Below are positions 43,921-54,236 of a stretch of 64,000 nt of DNA, one piece after another. Below the pieces are notes generated by a model. That model was not told the DNA's origin. It saw nothing but the letters and a program-made list of their open reading frames with translations, and ran no database searches. The stretch comes from Megamerina dolium (taxonomy: Eukaryota; Arthropoda; Insecta; Diptera; Megamerinidae), in the NCBI GenBank assembly GCA_963854835.1, contig OY978525.1, forward strand, positions 101,511,388-101,575,387. The letters run 5' to 3'. The position numbers and the translations under genes were made by a program. Position 1 is the stretch's first letter; each line of letters begins with the position of its first letter.

Positions 43921-43937
43921 TGGTCCTTCGAGCCGGA
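43921..43937 (+). other. Primer-binding site, tRNA-Tyr type
   Basis: TGGTCCTTCGAGCCGGA lies one base after the 5' LTR. Its reverse complement ends TCGAAGGACCA, which is the acceptor end of eukaryotic tRNA-Tyr plus CCA. It would prime minus-strand cDNA synthesis. Confidence 0.85.
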
Positions 43938-45548
43938 TCGGCTCGCAACGATTGGTAAGCAAATCTTGCCACCCCAGGTACGTACATTCCGTACGTTTTA
44001 TGTACCCACATACATATAACCCGTCATCCCCATAAATTCAACAAGAAGTATTTAATAACATTGTTGCAGCACAACTATTGTTGGATTTCTTAATTTTTGG
44101 CTACATTATTTATGAGTACGTCGTACGTACATTTTATAACAATTCCCGCTTAAACATCCCGATAATTACAGCGAATCTCTCGCTGAGTTAAATATTCCAT
44201 TCTGCTTAGTAAACTCTCCCATATAGTTGCAAAAATTAAGAAATTACAACATATATATTGTGATACCATAGATATTGTTTTGCCGACGGCAAAACGCACT
44301 TTTGGTTGATCTATTTTGTTTTTATTTCCCGCTTATGTTCTTCTTCTCATTATTCAAAGTGTTGTTAATTGGTATATGTGCAAAAACAATACCCGAAATC
44401 ATATCCCACATATTGCACATACCATTTACATAAGTACATATTGATAAGAGAAGAGAGAAAGAAAAAATATATCATCATCAAAGCATCTCTCTCATAACAA
44501 ATAAGTGGTATCATATCAGTCGTATCTCCCCGCATACACCCCTCTACGATAAACATTATTGCCAATAATAACAACAATATTCTTTTGCTTTGTAAAAGGA
44601 AGAACAAAGCATAAGTAATACAACTACACTTTCCCAATAGAAGTTGTTTTTCCCCTCATGAAAATTGATATCGGCAATAACATTAAAATATTCAAAAATA
44701 TTTGTTTGGCAGTGCAATAATAATTTCATACATATTGCATTTTTTTCTCAATACCTTTGCCTTGTGCATTTGCAAAAACAACCGCCTTATTATACAAACG
44801 CACATGCGATTACTTGTTGTTGTTAAATTTCAACTACCTACCGTGTTTCATCCGTATCCCTAAACCATCAACAACAAGCACACCCAAAAGTAAGCAATAA
44901 AGGTATTTCGTCATACATAGGCAACAATAAAACGCATTGATTTGTCTCGACAAATATACCTGCGTTTGATCACAAATATAGCGGTAGTGCATATTGTTGC
45001 TAAATTTCTATCTCCCAATTTTTGTTTTGCATATACATGTGATAGCAACAAAATATAATTGCATTGGCTGGTGTTTTTTATAAAGGAAATGTAACTGCAA
45101 TAACAATTGTACACTATCTTTTCTATTGAAAAACACCCAGGGAGAAAAATAGTCACTCTCAACCCCAAGTTGCTACAGTGCGATCAAATATAATACAAAT
45201 TAATTCTTGGTGAGAGATAATATAGTACAAGTTCCGGAACGTACAATACAGTGGTTCCCAAACTGTTATTCCGTCCCGCGGTTATTTTCCTATATATATA
45301 TATATATCTACGTGTATTTTTATATAATATTATCGTACTCCCATAAGTTTGCCCACTGGTTCCACTTAACTTCACTGAGGAAGACTAAGTCTTTCGGACT
45401 AATCTCTTGCCAGTCACATTTTGGCAACCCATTTTTTTTTGATAAATCGTTCGAACAGGCAACATAACTCGAGATTCGCAAGCAATTCGCTCTCTCGTTT
45501 TCAAATTTTATCCCGTATTACATCTGGAATTCTACAATTGCTAAAAGG
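43938..45548 (+). other. Untranslated leader of the BEL-type element
   Basis: About 1.6 kb between the primer-binding site and the gag start. It has no long open frame and has many short upstream ATGs, so gag may need internal entry, reinitiation or a spliced leader. Packaging signals would be expected here but cannot be identified by eye. Confidence 0.6.
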
Positions 45549-47765
45549 ATGGCAGCTTACGATCTGTTCAGAGCTGCCGTGGAAGATATTATTGATTTTG
45601 ATAGCAATTTTCATGCCATCAACCCAGAAGCTCATAACAAAATTAGCTTGGAGGCACAGAAAAAGCAATTCCTATCCCTATGGAGTGATTGCAAAACGGC
45701 ATATTACTCTCTCATGACAGAGGAAGTAGCTGAAGATGTTGACGTTAATCAAATTAAAGAGGCATATACGGAGTGCTTAACCTCTTATGTCCGGTGCCTC
45801 TCTACAATCAACGCTAATCTTCACGAGTTGAGCTCCGAAGTGTTACCCTCCGCAGTTTCCTCTTCTCCCGCTGAAAATATACCCCGTCATCCTTCATTTC
45901 CGGCTGTGCTTCACGAGCTGAGTTCCGAGGTGGCATCCCCCGCAGTTTCGACTTCTCCGGCAATTCCGAATCCACCCGTTGAGAAAATAAATAATGAACA
46001 TTTATTTCCCGCTATTCAGCTGCCTCCATGCGACACCCCATGTTTTTCTGGCGATTATGTGTCATGGCCAAGTTTTCGCGACATGTTTATGGCCTTATAT
46101 CGCAATAACCCCCGGCTGTCGCCAGTGGAAAAATTATACCACTTGCTTCAGAAAACCCAAGGCGAAGCACATAATATCATTCAGTCCACTCCCTTGACTA
46201 ATGATGGCTTCGCACTAGCATGGCATAATCTCGAGGAGAGATATGAAAATAAGAGAATTCTGGTCAACTTACAGTTGAAATCCCTTTTCACTCTCCAGCC
46301 GGTAACTCGAGAAACTGGCCCTAACTTAAAGCGACTGCAACGCACTATAAATGACAGCATCACAAACTTGAAGCTGTTGAATATCGACACCTCTCAGTGG
46401 GATGCGATTTTCGTTTATTTGTGTTCGACGATGATTCCCGATACAACTCTGTGTCTTTGGGAACAGTCTTTGAAAAATAAGCGCGAAATCCCAAAGTGGA
46501 GTGACTTCGACGCCTTTTTAACAGAGCGGTATCAGACCTTGGAATCGGTCTCCGATATCAGAAGTGGTTCCCGGCAACCCAGCCAGCCACAGAATAGGAA
46601 ATTCCACCAGCCATCGAATCGGCAACCCGGTCGGTTCGACCCTCCCAGGCGATCGAACAGTCCTCCAACGACTCCCAGAAAAATCAGTAAATACCCCAAC
46701 AACATTGTAACTCGCGGTTGTCCACTGTGTAGGAAAACACACCCTCTTCGCCATTGCCCGGATTTCCTTAAATTAAGCATAGAAGAACGGTACAATGTTG
46801 TAAAAAAGCAGAAACTGTGTAGCAATTGCTTTGCTAATTCTCACGACCGTAGCAATTGCAAGAGCTTATTCACGTGTTCATTCTGCCAGAAAAAGCATCA
46901 CTCTCTGCTTCACAGGTCGGTGAATGAACCCAGCACTCATTGTGAGACGACGTCAACTCCCGGTATATCATCATCTCAACATTCCCACCATCTATCTTCT
47001 TCTCAGCTGCAAACTGTTGCAAAGGAAAAATGCAATACAGTTTTGGATACAGCTCCTATCAAGAAAATCCGCAATTCAATAAATACGACATCCCGAAGAA
47101 CGGTTTCATCGTTCCATAGCAAAATCAGTTTCGATAAAGTTCCACATTCATCTTCTTACGTTCGATGTGATAAGCTTCAGACGCAAATGAGTAGTCGAAA
47201 ACACGCTACAATTCCCAATAAAAACCTCCAAACAAGTAAGAGCGTTATTTCGTTAAACACTACTATTTCGAAGACATGCTGCCCGCTATGTAGAGGCATG
47301 CACCCGCTACGACAATGCACAGAGTTCTCCAAGCTTACGGTTGAAGAGAGAATAATCTTTGTGCATCAGCAGAAGATTTGCAACAACTGTTTGGCAACAT
47401 CGCATACCCTTGCGAAATGCCACAGTGAGTTTTCATGCCGTCTTTGTGGGGAGCAACACCATTCCCTGCTTCACAGAGCACGGCATGACCCGAGAGCAAA
47501 GCGGAAAGTTCACCGTTATGCAATGTTTCACCCAGATGCAAAGGATCGATCTTACAGATCGTATCCAAGAAGAAGGCAACACCCGTCAAAAGTATTTACT
47601 AGACGTAATACTTCCCATACAGCAATATCCAACGGATTATCGAGTTTTGCGCATCTCTCCCCACAAAAGGCTCGTTCAATCAACGAGAGGACTTGTACTC
47701 GAACAGCAATACATTCGATCCCGCCTAATACTGGGCCCCCAAAATTGCTGTCACGTAAAAGGTGA
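45549..47765 (+). CDS. gag: Gag polyprotein of BEL/Pao type, 738 residues
   Basis: A single intact frame. Residues 1-155 form an N-terminal region with a short internal duplication (LHELSSEV twice, near residues 91 and 120). Residues of about 157-335 match the Pao/BEL Gag domain known as DUF1759 (landmarks FSGDYVSWPSF, KLYHLLQKTQGEA, AWHNLEERYENK). A proline/arginine-rich linker follows. A zinc-knuckle cassette typical of BEL Gag lies at about 389-455 (CPLC, HPLRHC, ERYNVV, CSNC, FTCSFC, HHSLLH), and a second homologous cassette at about 575-643 (CPLC, HPLRQC, ERIIFV, CNNC, FSCRLC, HHSLLH). The basic C-terminus ends at a TAA at 47,763 and no protease frame follows. Gag would form the cytoplasmic particle and bind RNA. 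The start ATG is the first in the frame after an upstream stop. Confidence 0.92.
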   Translation: MAAYDLFRAAVEDIIDFDSNFHAINPEAHNKISLEAQKKQFLSLWSDCKTAYYSLMTEEVAEDVDVNQIKEAYTECLTSYVRCLSTINANLHELSSEVLPSAVSSSPAENIPRHPSFPAVLHELSSEVASPAVSTSPAIPNPPVEKINNEHLFPAIQLPPCDTPCFSGDYVSWPSFRDMFMALYRNNPRLSPVEKLYHLLQKTQGEAHNIIQSTPLTNDGFALAWHNLEERYENKRILVNLQLKSLFTLQPVTRETGPNLKRLQRTINDSITNLKLLNIDTSQWDAIFVYLCSTMIPDTTLCLWEQSLKNKREIPKWSDFDAFLTERYQTLESVSDIRSGSRQPSQPQNRKFHQPSNRQPGRFDPPRRSNSPPTTPRKISKYPNNIVTRGCPLCRKTHPLRHCPDFLKLSIEERYNVVKKQKLCSNCFANSHDRSNCKSLFTCSFCQKKHHSLLHRSVNEPSTHCETTSTPGISSSQHSHHLSSSQLQTVAKEKCNTVLDTAPIKKIRNSINTTSRRTVSSFHSKISFDKVPHSSSYVRCDKLQTQMSSRKHATIPNKNLQTSKSVISLNTTISKTCCPLCRGMHPLRQCTEFSKLTVEERIIFVHQQKICNNCLATSHTLAKCHSEFSCRLCGEQHHSLLHRARHDPRAKRKVHRYAMFHPDAKDRSYRSYPRRRQHPSKVFTRRNTSHTAISNGLSSFAHLSPQKARSINERTCTRTAIHSIPPNTGPPKLLSRKR

Positions 47766-48594
47766 TTTGGAGATTGTGGCTTGAGCAACATATAAGCCTC
47801 TGATGCCACACCCGTATTATGTAGCAACGTTTTGTCAGGTTATACGATACTGACCGTCATACGCAACCCTCTCTCACATGGTTCAGTTCATTGTAACTGC
47901 CCGATTTAATTCCCGAACTTCTATGAAGCTTCAATGGAACTATGCACTGGCATAGTGTATATGCGTATGAATAATCCCATGTGTTATTTTCACATAATTT
48001 GCTACATATTCATGAGCTGAGTCATCATGAACCCAAGACACGCAGATTCTATCCGAGTTTATAACTTGTCACGAGCGTTGCATATTATGGCAATCCCGAC
48101 AATATGGAAAAGTTAATGCTGCAAACGCTCTACAAGCTCTAGGTTTGTCAACTAAGTTGACTTCTCGAAACCTGTGATCTGGTCTACGACCAGCCCTGAT
48201 AGAATCTGTTCACCTGAGATTGTGTGATCCAACCCCGATCCACACACCAATCAACATTGATCTACATGCTACAATCAACACATTCTTCAATCAACATTCC
48301 TTCCGCACCCACCAATCAACATCCTCAACAATCAACATGCGTCATCCCTCCTAAAGGGCTCTTTTCACTCGTATGAACGTCAACCTTCCACTTCAATTTC
48401 CCGAATTTCCTGATGGTGTATCATCGAACATATACGCATAGGAATATTTAGAGATAATTTTAATTACATTTAAGATTAGTATAAGTTATATGAAATATTG
48501 TATTTTGTTTTTTATTAACTTCTGCTTTTAATTTTTTTCCCCCTCAAACCCCTCGTCTCGGGTGGAGGTTCCGTCTCTTTTGCAGTATTCCTGC
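47766..48594. other. Non-coding region between gag and the polypurine tract
   Basis: About 830 bp with stops in all frames. I find no recognisable protease, reverse transcriptase or integrase motif, so pol is missing rather than merely broken. Confidence 0.65.
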
Positions 48595-48607
48595 AAGGGG
48601 GGCGGAA
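48595..48607 (+). other. Polypurine tract of the BEL-type element
   Basis: AAGGGGGGCGGAA, interrupted only by one C, directly abuts the 3' LTR start. This is the normal priming site for plus-strand cDNA. Confidence 0.8.
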
Positions 48608-49107
48608 TGTCTACGCCAGAAGACGTGTGTCGCGCACTGCCCGTATAAGGCTTCCAAGGGTTAGCAACCCTAATATAATTCTATTCGTTCCGCAATTTCT
48701 AATTCTCTAATTTTCTCTATCTATCACTCCCATACTCTATTTTCATTTACTTTATACTCTTCACTTTCCATTTTTATATTATTATTGTTGATCAACTCCC
48801 TCTATTCAAGCAGTGCGTGATTCCCAATTAAAAGTTAAAAATTAGAAATTGTTATAGACAAACTGAAATTATTACAATAGAAAAAAAAGACCGACTACTC
48901 GATCAATATACATACATTTACATTTAAAATTAACCAATAACATTAAATAAATAATATTAAAAGTGAAGTAGAAAGGTGCATTTTATATAGCAACAACGAA
49001 CATAGCAGCATCACAATCATCACCATCTCTGCCGCCAACGCAACATTCAGGCAAGTGTACCACATCGCAGCAAGTCCACCGGCATTCACTCGCTCTTCGC
49101 TGAATCA
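48608..49107 (+). repeat. 3' LTR of the BEL-type element
   Basis: 500 bp, same ends and length as the 5' LTR with no difference seen by eye. It is followed by the GTGAT duplication and then by the proximal promoter of TIL-2. Confidence 0.95.
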
Positions 49108-49122
49108 GTGATAATAGTATAC

Positions 49123-49178
49123 GACTTTTTGTAGAATATATAAATTGAGTGAATAATCTACTAGATGATTTAGTTGTT
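49123..49178 (+). promoter_or_regulatory. Core promoter of TIL-2
   Basis: The proximal word ACTTTTTGTAGAAT (49,124-49,137) leads into TATAAATTGA at 49,139, and TTTAGTTGTT starts at 49,169. Predicted start is near 49,172, giving a 5' UTR of about 50 bases. The LTR ends 31 bp before the TATA box, so everything further upstream has been moved 5.7 kb away. Confidence 0.75.
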
Positions 49179-49222
49179 TAATATTCTTGAAAGAATTGAA
49201 ATTGAATTGAATTGAATTAATA

Positions 49223-49589
49223 ATGACATCTTTAAGGCTATCACTAATTTGTGTACTATTCACATTGGGTATTTTGATATTATGTGCTAATTTTGCAGAA
49301 TGTTTACCACGTTAGTATGAATAATTGTATTTTATTCTATTTATGTTTTCACTAAAACACAACAATTTCTATATGTGCAGCTCAAATGGTTTTTCTGGAA
49401 GATCCATACCCAAATAAGGAATGTACAGAGCCTAATAAAGTCTGGGTAGGATGTGGTAGTGCTTGTCCAGATAGATGTAATCAGGCACCAGCTACTTATT
49501 GTACGTATCAATGTATAGTCGGTTGCCAATGCAAACAGGGTTATGTCTTAAATAATGCTGATGCATGTGTTCTACCATCAGACTGTTAA
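49223..49589 (+). CDS. TIL-2: secreted TIL-domain protease-inhibitor-like protein
   Basis: Exons 49,223-49,310 and 49,381-49,589 with a 70-bp phase-1 intron; 98 residues. Exon 1 is a signal peptide (MTSLRLSLICVLFTLG start). The mature part has an acidic linker of about 15 residues and then ten cysteines at the family spacing. The reactive loop is CTYQC, predicting Tyr at P1 and a chymotrypsin-like target. The last residues VLPSDC differ from the VLRSEC or VLKSEC of the neighbours. The coding sequence is intact although the BEL-type insertion has removed its distal upstream region. A truncated copy of this gene's 3' half lies at 52,459. Confidence 0.9.
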
Positions 49590-49728
49590 ATATAACAGAA
49601 AAATGTTATTTGATTGAAAATAGTAAACCAAAATATTATATTATGATTTTGTAAATGTATATATATTTTGGCAAATATAATCTGAATTAAATGCTTGAAT
49701 ATTTTGAAATAATTTCACTTTTGTTTTT
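49590..49728. other. TIL-2 3' flank
   Basis: 3' UTR with the TATTTTGGCAAATATAAT motif. The same sequence follows the truncated copy at 52,601-52,735. The TTTTTTT run at 49,722-49,728 is the probable poly(A) end of the minus-strand LINE. Confidence 0.65.
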
Positions 49729-52458
49729 TTGCAAACGAAATTAAAAATACAGCTACGGACCTAATTGATCCAACAGCTGTTTATAAAACAACGTAATTAC
49801 TAAAACAACATTACAAATCATAATTAGTTTAAAGACGAGAGAATTGCTGATTTTATAGCTTGCAAAGGAATGTGGTAATCAATAAATGAATAACTGTTAT
49901 TGTAGTCATTACACATGCTTCTCACAGAACAAAATAATCCAAAGTTACTTTTACACATCGATAACTTTATTGCATTATAATTTCTCGACGAACGGATTGT
50001 CACAAATAAATCTAGCTCAAAAAGCAAAAACGAAGATTCGTTTTCACTTTTAAGTAATTTTGTAACAAAACAAGCATTTAACATCGTTCTTCTTCTACTT
50101 TTAAGTGTTGGCAATGCCAAAAGCTAGAGACGGTGCTCGTATGGAGGAAGGTTAATTGAAGGGAAAGAGCGGAAGGCAAATAACAGGAACTGCTTCTGAA
50201 CAGATTCTAAATTATCAATATGGCATCTGTATTGAGGGTTCCAGACAATGGAAGCATACTACAGAATTGGACGGACAAGTGAAATGTAAAGAGTTTCAGT
50301 TACGTGGGGGTCATTCAAATCTTTTGACCATTTCTTAATGAAGCCCAGCACTCCTTTGGCCTTATTAACACAAGAATTTACATGCAAATTGAAACGAAGT
50401 TGGGGATCCATGGTAATACCGAGATCAATAAAACTGAAAACACGATTAAGCATGTATCTAAATTTAATACAATTAGGTTAGTTGAGTACCATTCAGAAAG
50501 ATAGTCCAGATCTGATTGCAAACATGTGTGAAAAATCGCTGAATAATGTGTCATGAAAAGCTTGACATCATTAAAATAGTTGAATGCATAATAAATGATG
50601 TAATATCATTTATGAAGAGTAAGAAGAGGACTGGCCCCAGGTGGCTTCCCTGGGGTACGCCAGAAGAAAAATTTAATATTTTTGGAAATTACACTTTTGA
50701 ATAGCAATTTTTCAGAGCTTAGTTAGTTAGTTAAACAGGATCTAATCCAGTTTACGAATATGATAGAAAGGCCAATTAAATCAAGTTTTTTTTTTAGCAA
50801 TAAGTCGTGGTTAACAGCCTTGCAAAAATCAGTGTAAATTATATCAGTTTGGAGACCACGAGTAAAGCCTTTAATTACACTGGTAGAAAATTCAAGCAAA
50901 TTAGTCACAGTGGATTTGCCTTTCAAAAAACCATGCTAATTTAAAGAAACTGCAGACTTCACATTGAAAACAAGTTGCGTGGTTAAGTTTTACATTAACA
51001 AAGTCGTAAAACATTTTCGAGTTTGTCTGGAAGCATCCATTTTGAGTTTGCTAATGTATTTCTTATAACATTTTGAATTTAGTGATAAGAATTTACTTCT
51101 CAAAAGATTTAAGATAATCGACTGAGCTATCAGATCTTTTGAATGATTTGAAGGCGCAATTTCTCTGATTTTTTTAAACTTTGTAATTCTCTAGTAGACC
51201 AAGCATGAGCTCCTAAATTACAAGAGTAGTTGAGTTTGGGAATACATTTTTCGAAACAGTTATAAAGGATATTATTAAAATCTGAGACCCACTCATCCAA
51301 ATTTAAGTTGGGCGTGGGCCAGTTTACTGCGGAAAGCATTTTATATAATTTAACATAGTTGGTCTTTTTAACGTACAAGGCAGAAGTATTCTAAAGATAC
51401 GCAGATAGTAGGATGATGGCTGTCTTCAGGGATAACAAATGGATCACAAAGAGATAGAGATACTTACTAAATCTAAAATTTTGTTATTTTTGTTATAGAA
51501 AGAATTGACTTGTTTTAAGCCAAGGTCAGAGAATGAATCTAAAAATATATTAAAGTTTTCACGAGTAGTGCATGAAATTAATTGATTATTTTCATCTAAA
51601 TTCCAACAAACATGTGGCAGGTTGAAATCACCGAAAGTTAACAAAGAATCATTTAGATTAACCATATTAAAAACTTTCACAACAAGAGAAGCATGTTTAA
51701 GATATACACTGATATCCGAGTTTGTGGGGAATATAAGAGCATGTAGCGTACAAACATTTAGATCCCAACCGAACACGAGCACATACAAATTCAAAATCGT
51801 GAATTTCCGGAAACGAAATTAAATCAGACGGAAATAAAGTCTTTATCGCTATAAGGACGCCGCAACCATTTTTGTACTGACGGTCCTTTCTAAAAATTTG
51901 GAAAGCATTGCACAAAATTTCTGCATTGTTAATTGTCCGCTTGAGCCATTTTTCAGAAAAGACAAGAACATCTAACTGGCTATGAAAACTTTTCAGAAAT
52001 AAGTCACACAACTTTGTAGTGGTACCTCAACCAACTTCCTAGATAATGTTTAAACACTCGGACATCAACTGCTAGAAGGAGTCGGATTTGTCACGACTAT
52101 CACAGGAGGGGACTTCAGGACAGGCGTAGACACCTGTACTTCACTTTTGTCCCCATGACCATTGTTTCCAGTGGTAAGGCCACTGCTAGGTTTCTTAGCC
52201 GCAGGCCTAGTGGCGGACTTTTTCCTTTTAGAAACTGCCAAAGGTTCATCTAAGCATTTAAAATCATTGGAACGTTTCTCAAACTGATGAAACCTTTGCA
52301 TGACCGATGCTAGGTCCTTGCCAATCTCCAAAAAGGCAGACCTTGTTTGCCTAAACATTGACACAAATTCCACATCTATGGATCTACAATTTTGGCACGT
52401 GCAGCGAAGGCCCTTATCCTTATTGAGGTTGTCCAGAACCCCAGCACGCTTGTCCAGC
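49729..52458 (-). mobile_element. Decayed jockey-like non-LTR retrotransposon
   Basis: Minus strand. The right end carries an ORF1 remnant (52,460-52,065). An APE-type endonuclease remnant follows (52,011-51,697; LDVLVFSEKWL, FRKDR, GCGVLIAI). The reverse transcriptase remnant is at about 50,930-50,260: GKSTVTNLLEF, QTDIIYTDF, SSGVPQGSHLGPVLF, then YFNDVKLF where the catalytic YADD is expected. The C-terminal part is at 50,250-49,824 (YASIVWNP, LESVQKQFLLFAFR). The 3' end is an A-rich stretch read as T-run at 49,722. Stops, frameshifts and the altered catalytic motif make it dead. Placement in the jockey/CR1 group is from motif memory. It separates TIL-2 from a truncated TIL copy. Confidence 0.85.
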
Positions 52459-52600
52459 AAAATGTAATGCGTTAGAACCTATCCTCTGTACACGAGAAGG
52501 TGTAGTTGGTTGTACATATCAATGTGTAATCGGTTGCCAATGCAAAAAGTGATATGTATTTAATAATGCTGATGAATGTGTTCTACCATCAGACTGTTAA
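52459..52600 (+). pseudogene. Truncated TIL pseudogene (3' half of a TIL-2-like exon 2)
   Basis: From KCN (52,460) through CTYQC, IGCQC and NNADECVLPSDC to the TAA at 52,600 it parallels the end of TIL-2, and the following 130 bases match the TIL-2 3' flank. The promoter, exon 1 and first part of exon 2 are missing; their place is taken by the LINE. There are extra codons before the fifth cysteine region and a TGA directly after CQCKK. The retained reactive loop is the same as in TIL-2 (Tyr at P1), indicating recent duplication. Confidence 0.85.
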
Positions 52601-52604
52601 ATAT

Positions 52605-52895
52605 AACAGGAAAATGTTACTTGATTGAAAATAGTAAACCAAAATGTTATATTATGATATTGTAAATGTACATATATTTTGGCAAATATAATTTGAATGA
52701 AATGTTTAAATATTATGAAACAATTTCACTTTTGTCTCTTCTTATCAATTTAAAAAATATATAGCATATAACTATAAATATATAAATATAAAAAAAAAAA
52801 AATTATAAATAACTATAAATATATAAATAAATGAGATTAGTAGAAGAAAACAAAAAAATTATTATATTTTGTTTCAACTAGTATATAATATGCAA
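52605..52895. other. Spacer upstream of TIL-3
   Basis: Duplicate of the TIL-2 3' flank, then AT-rich sequence with a TATAAATA-type short repeat near 52,760-52,830. It leads into TTTCAACTAGTA at 52,872, a word shared with the TIL-4 upstream region. Confidence 0.6.
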
Positions 52896-52957
52896 TACTT
52901 ATATGTTTCGTGGAATGTATAAATTGAATGATTCCTCTGCTAGATCATTTAGTTGTT
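52872..52957 (+). promoter_or_regulatory. Promoter of TIL-3
   Basis: TTTCAACTAGTA at 52,872, then GTTTCGTGGAAT at 52,905, TATAAATTGA at 52,918 and TTTAGTTGTT at 52,948. The preceding TCA also makes TCATTT, a good insect initiator. The same four words in the same order precede TIL-4. Confidence 0.75.
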
Positions 52958-52995
52958 CGAAATTATTGAAAGCATTGAAAAGTTAAGAACAAAAA

Positions 52996-53359
52996 ATGAC
53001 ATCTTTAAGGCTATCACTAATTTGTGTATTACTGACAATGGGCATTTTTCTATTAAGTGCTGATATTGCAGAAAGTTCACCTGGTTAGTGTGAATAATTT
53101 TCGATTAATTCTATAATTTTTTTTATAAAATATATGTATTTATTAAATTTTGCAAATAGCTCAAACAGAAGATTTCTTCAAGGAAAAAGAATGCACTGGT
53201 GCAAATCAAGCCTGGGTACGTTGTGGTTCTGCTTGTCCACCAAGATGTAATCAAGAAGAACCAGTAATCTGTACAATGCAATGTATTGTTGGTTGTCAAT
53301 GTAAGGACGGATATGTGCTAAATGATGCTAATGAATGTGTACTAAAATCAGAATGTTAA
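52996..53359 (+). CDS. TIL-3: secreted TIL-domain protease-inhibitor-like protein
   Basis: Exons 52,996-53,083 and 53,160-53,359 with a 76-bp phase-1 intron; 95 residues. The signal peptide starts MTSLRLSLICVLLTMG. The mature part has an acidic linker (QTEDFFKEKE) and ten cysteines at the family spacing. The reactive loop is CTMQC, exactly the tripeptide of the bee hemolymph inhibitor AMCI-1, so Met is the predicted P1 and chymotrypsin, elastase or cathepsin-G-like enzymes are plausible targets. It is closest to TIL-4 in both exons, the intron start and the promoter. Confidence 0.92.
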
Positions 53360-53764
53360 ATTTACCAACAAGCATATGAGAAAATGTTATTTTATTAAAT
53401 GGAAAACTTATGCTATTGTAAAGATGTACAATTATAGCAATACAATATAATACTTTTGCTTCTTGAAATAATTTTAGATTTTTATTTCTTATCAATTTGT
53501 TTACCTACATATTGCATATAATTATAAATATGTATAAGCCGGTATACAGATAAGAATTGATAAAAAATAATTTTTGATGCTTTTAATTCTAATTACAAAG
53601 TTCAAATTAGATTTGCAATTTGTAGTGATTACGTTGACAAAATAATATTTAATTTCTTAAATAAAATTTTTTATATATTCAAATTTTTATTTTTTTTTTG
53701 TATTTCCAATGAAATAAATGAGATTAGTAAAAGAAAACAAGAAAGTTTGGTTTCAACTAGTAAG

Positions 53765-53828
53765 TATTGCATATGCTTTCGAAGAATGTATAAATTGAAT
53801 GAATATTCTGTTAGAGCATTTAGTTGTT
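53765..53828 (+). promoter_or_regulatory. Core promoter of TIL-4
   Basis: GCTTTCGAAGAAT at 53,775, TATAAATTGA at 53,789 and TTTAGTTGTT at 53,819. TTTCAACTAGTA lies further up at 53,751. Confidence 0.75.
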
Positions 53829-53878
53829 CAACTTGCTTGAAAGCATTGCAAAGTTAAGAAATTCATTTTGAAACAATA

Positions 53879-54236
53879 ATGACGACATCTTTAAGGTTAT
53901 CACTTATTTGTATATTACTGACAGTGGGCATTTTTCTATTAAGTGCTGATATTACAGAGAGTTCACCTGGTTAGTGTGTTTAATTTTCGATTAATTCTAT
54001 TTATGTTTCAATAATAATAAATATGAAAATCAACAGCTCAAACAGATGATTTCTTCAAGGATAAAGAATGTACAGGTGCCAATGAAGCTTGGGTAAGATG
54101 TGGTACTGCTTGCCCACTAAGATGTAATCAAGAAGAACCTTTTACCTGTACACAGCAATGTGTGGCTGGTTGTCAATGTAAACATGGATATGTGTTAAAT
54201 GATGCCAATAAATGTGTTCTAAAATCAGAATGTTAA
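53879..54236 (+). CDS. TIL-4: secreted TIL-domain protease-inhibitor-like protein
   Basis: Exons 53,879-53,969 and 54,037-54,236 with the shortest intron of the family (67 bp, phase 1); 96 residues. The second exon has no internal start, so it is missed by single-frame ORF calls. The signal peptide begins MTTSLRLSLICILLTVG. The mature part parallels TIL-3 (QTDDFFKDKE, then ten cysteines) but the reactive loop is CTQQC. This gives Gln at P1, an unusual residue for a serine-protease inhibitor: the target may differ or inhibition may be weak. Poly(A) signal AATAAA at 54,372 follows the family motif TGGCAAATAATTTCTT. Confidence 0.92.

Larger units (their letters stand above)
43415..49112 (+). mobile_element. 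Complete BEL/Pao-type LTR retrotransposon carrying only gag
   Basis: The element proper is 43,420-49,107 (5688 bp), bounded by 500-bp LTRs and flanked by a 5-bp duplication GTGAT (43,415-43,419 and 49,108-49,112). It has a primer-binding site, a long leader, one intact gag frame, about 840 bp of non-coding sequence and a polypurine tract. No protease, reverse transcriptase, RNase H or integrase can be read in any frame between gag and the 3' LTR. It is therefore non-autonomous and would depend on enzymes from a related element. The intact gag and apparently identical LTRs indicate a recent insertion. It lies inside the TIL cluster, 31 bp upstream of the TIL-2 TATA box. Confidence 0.92.

Noticed and set aside
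47359..47784. Second 141-codon frame overlapping the end of gag, considered as a protease frame
   Set aside because: No protease DSG/DTG motif or BEL pol landmark is visible; it is probably a shadow of gag.
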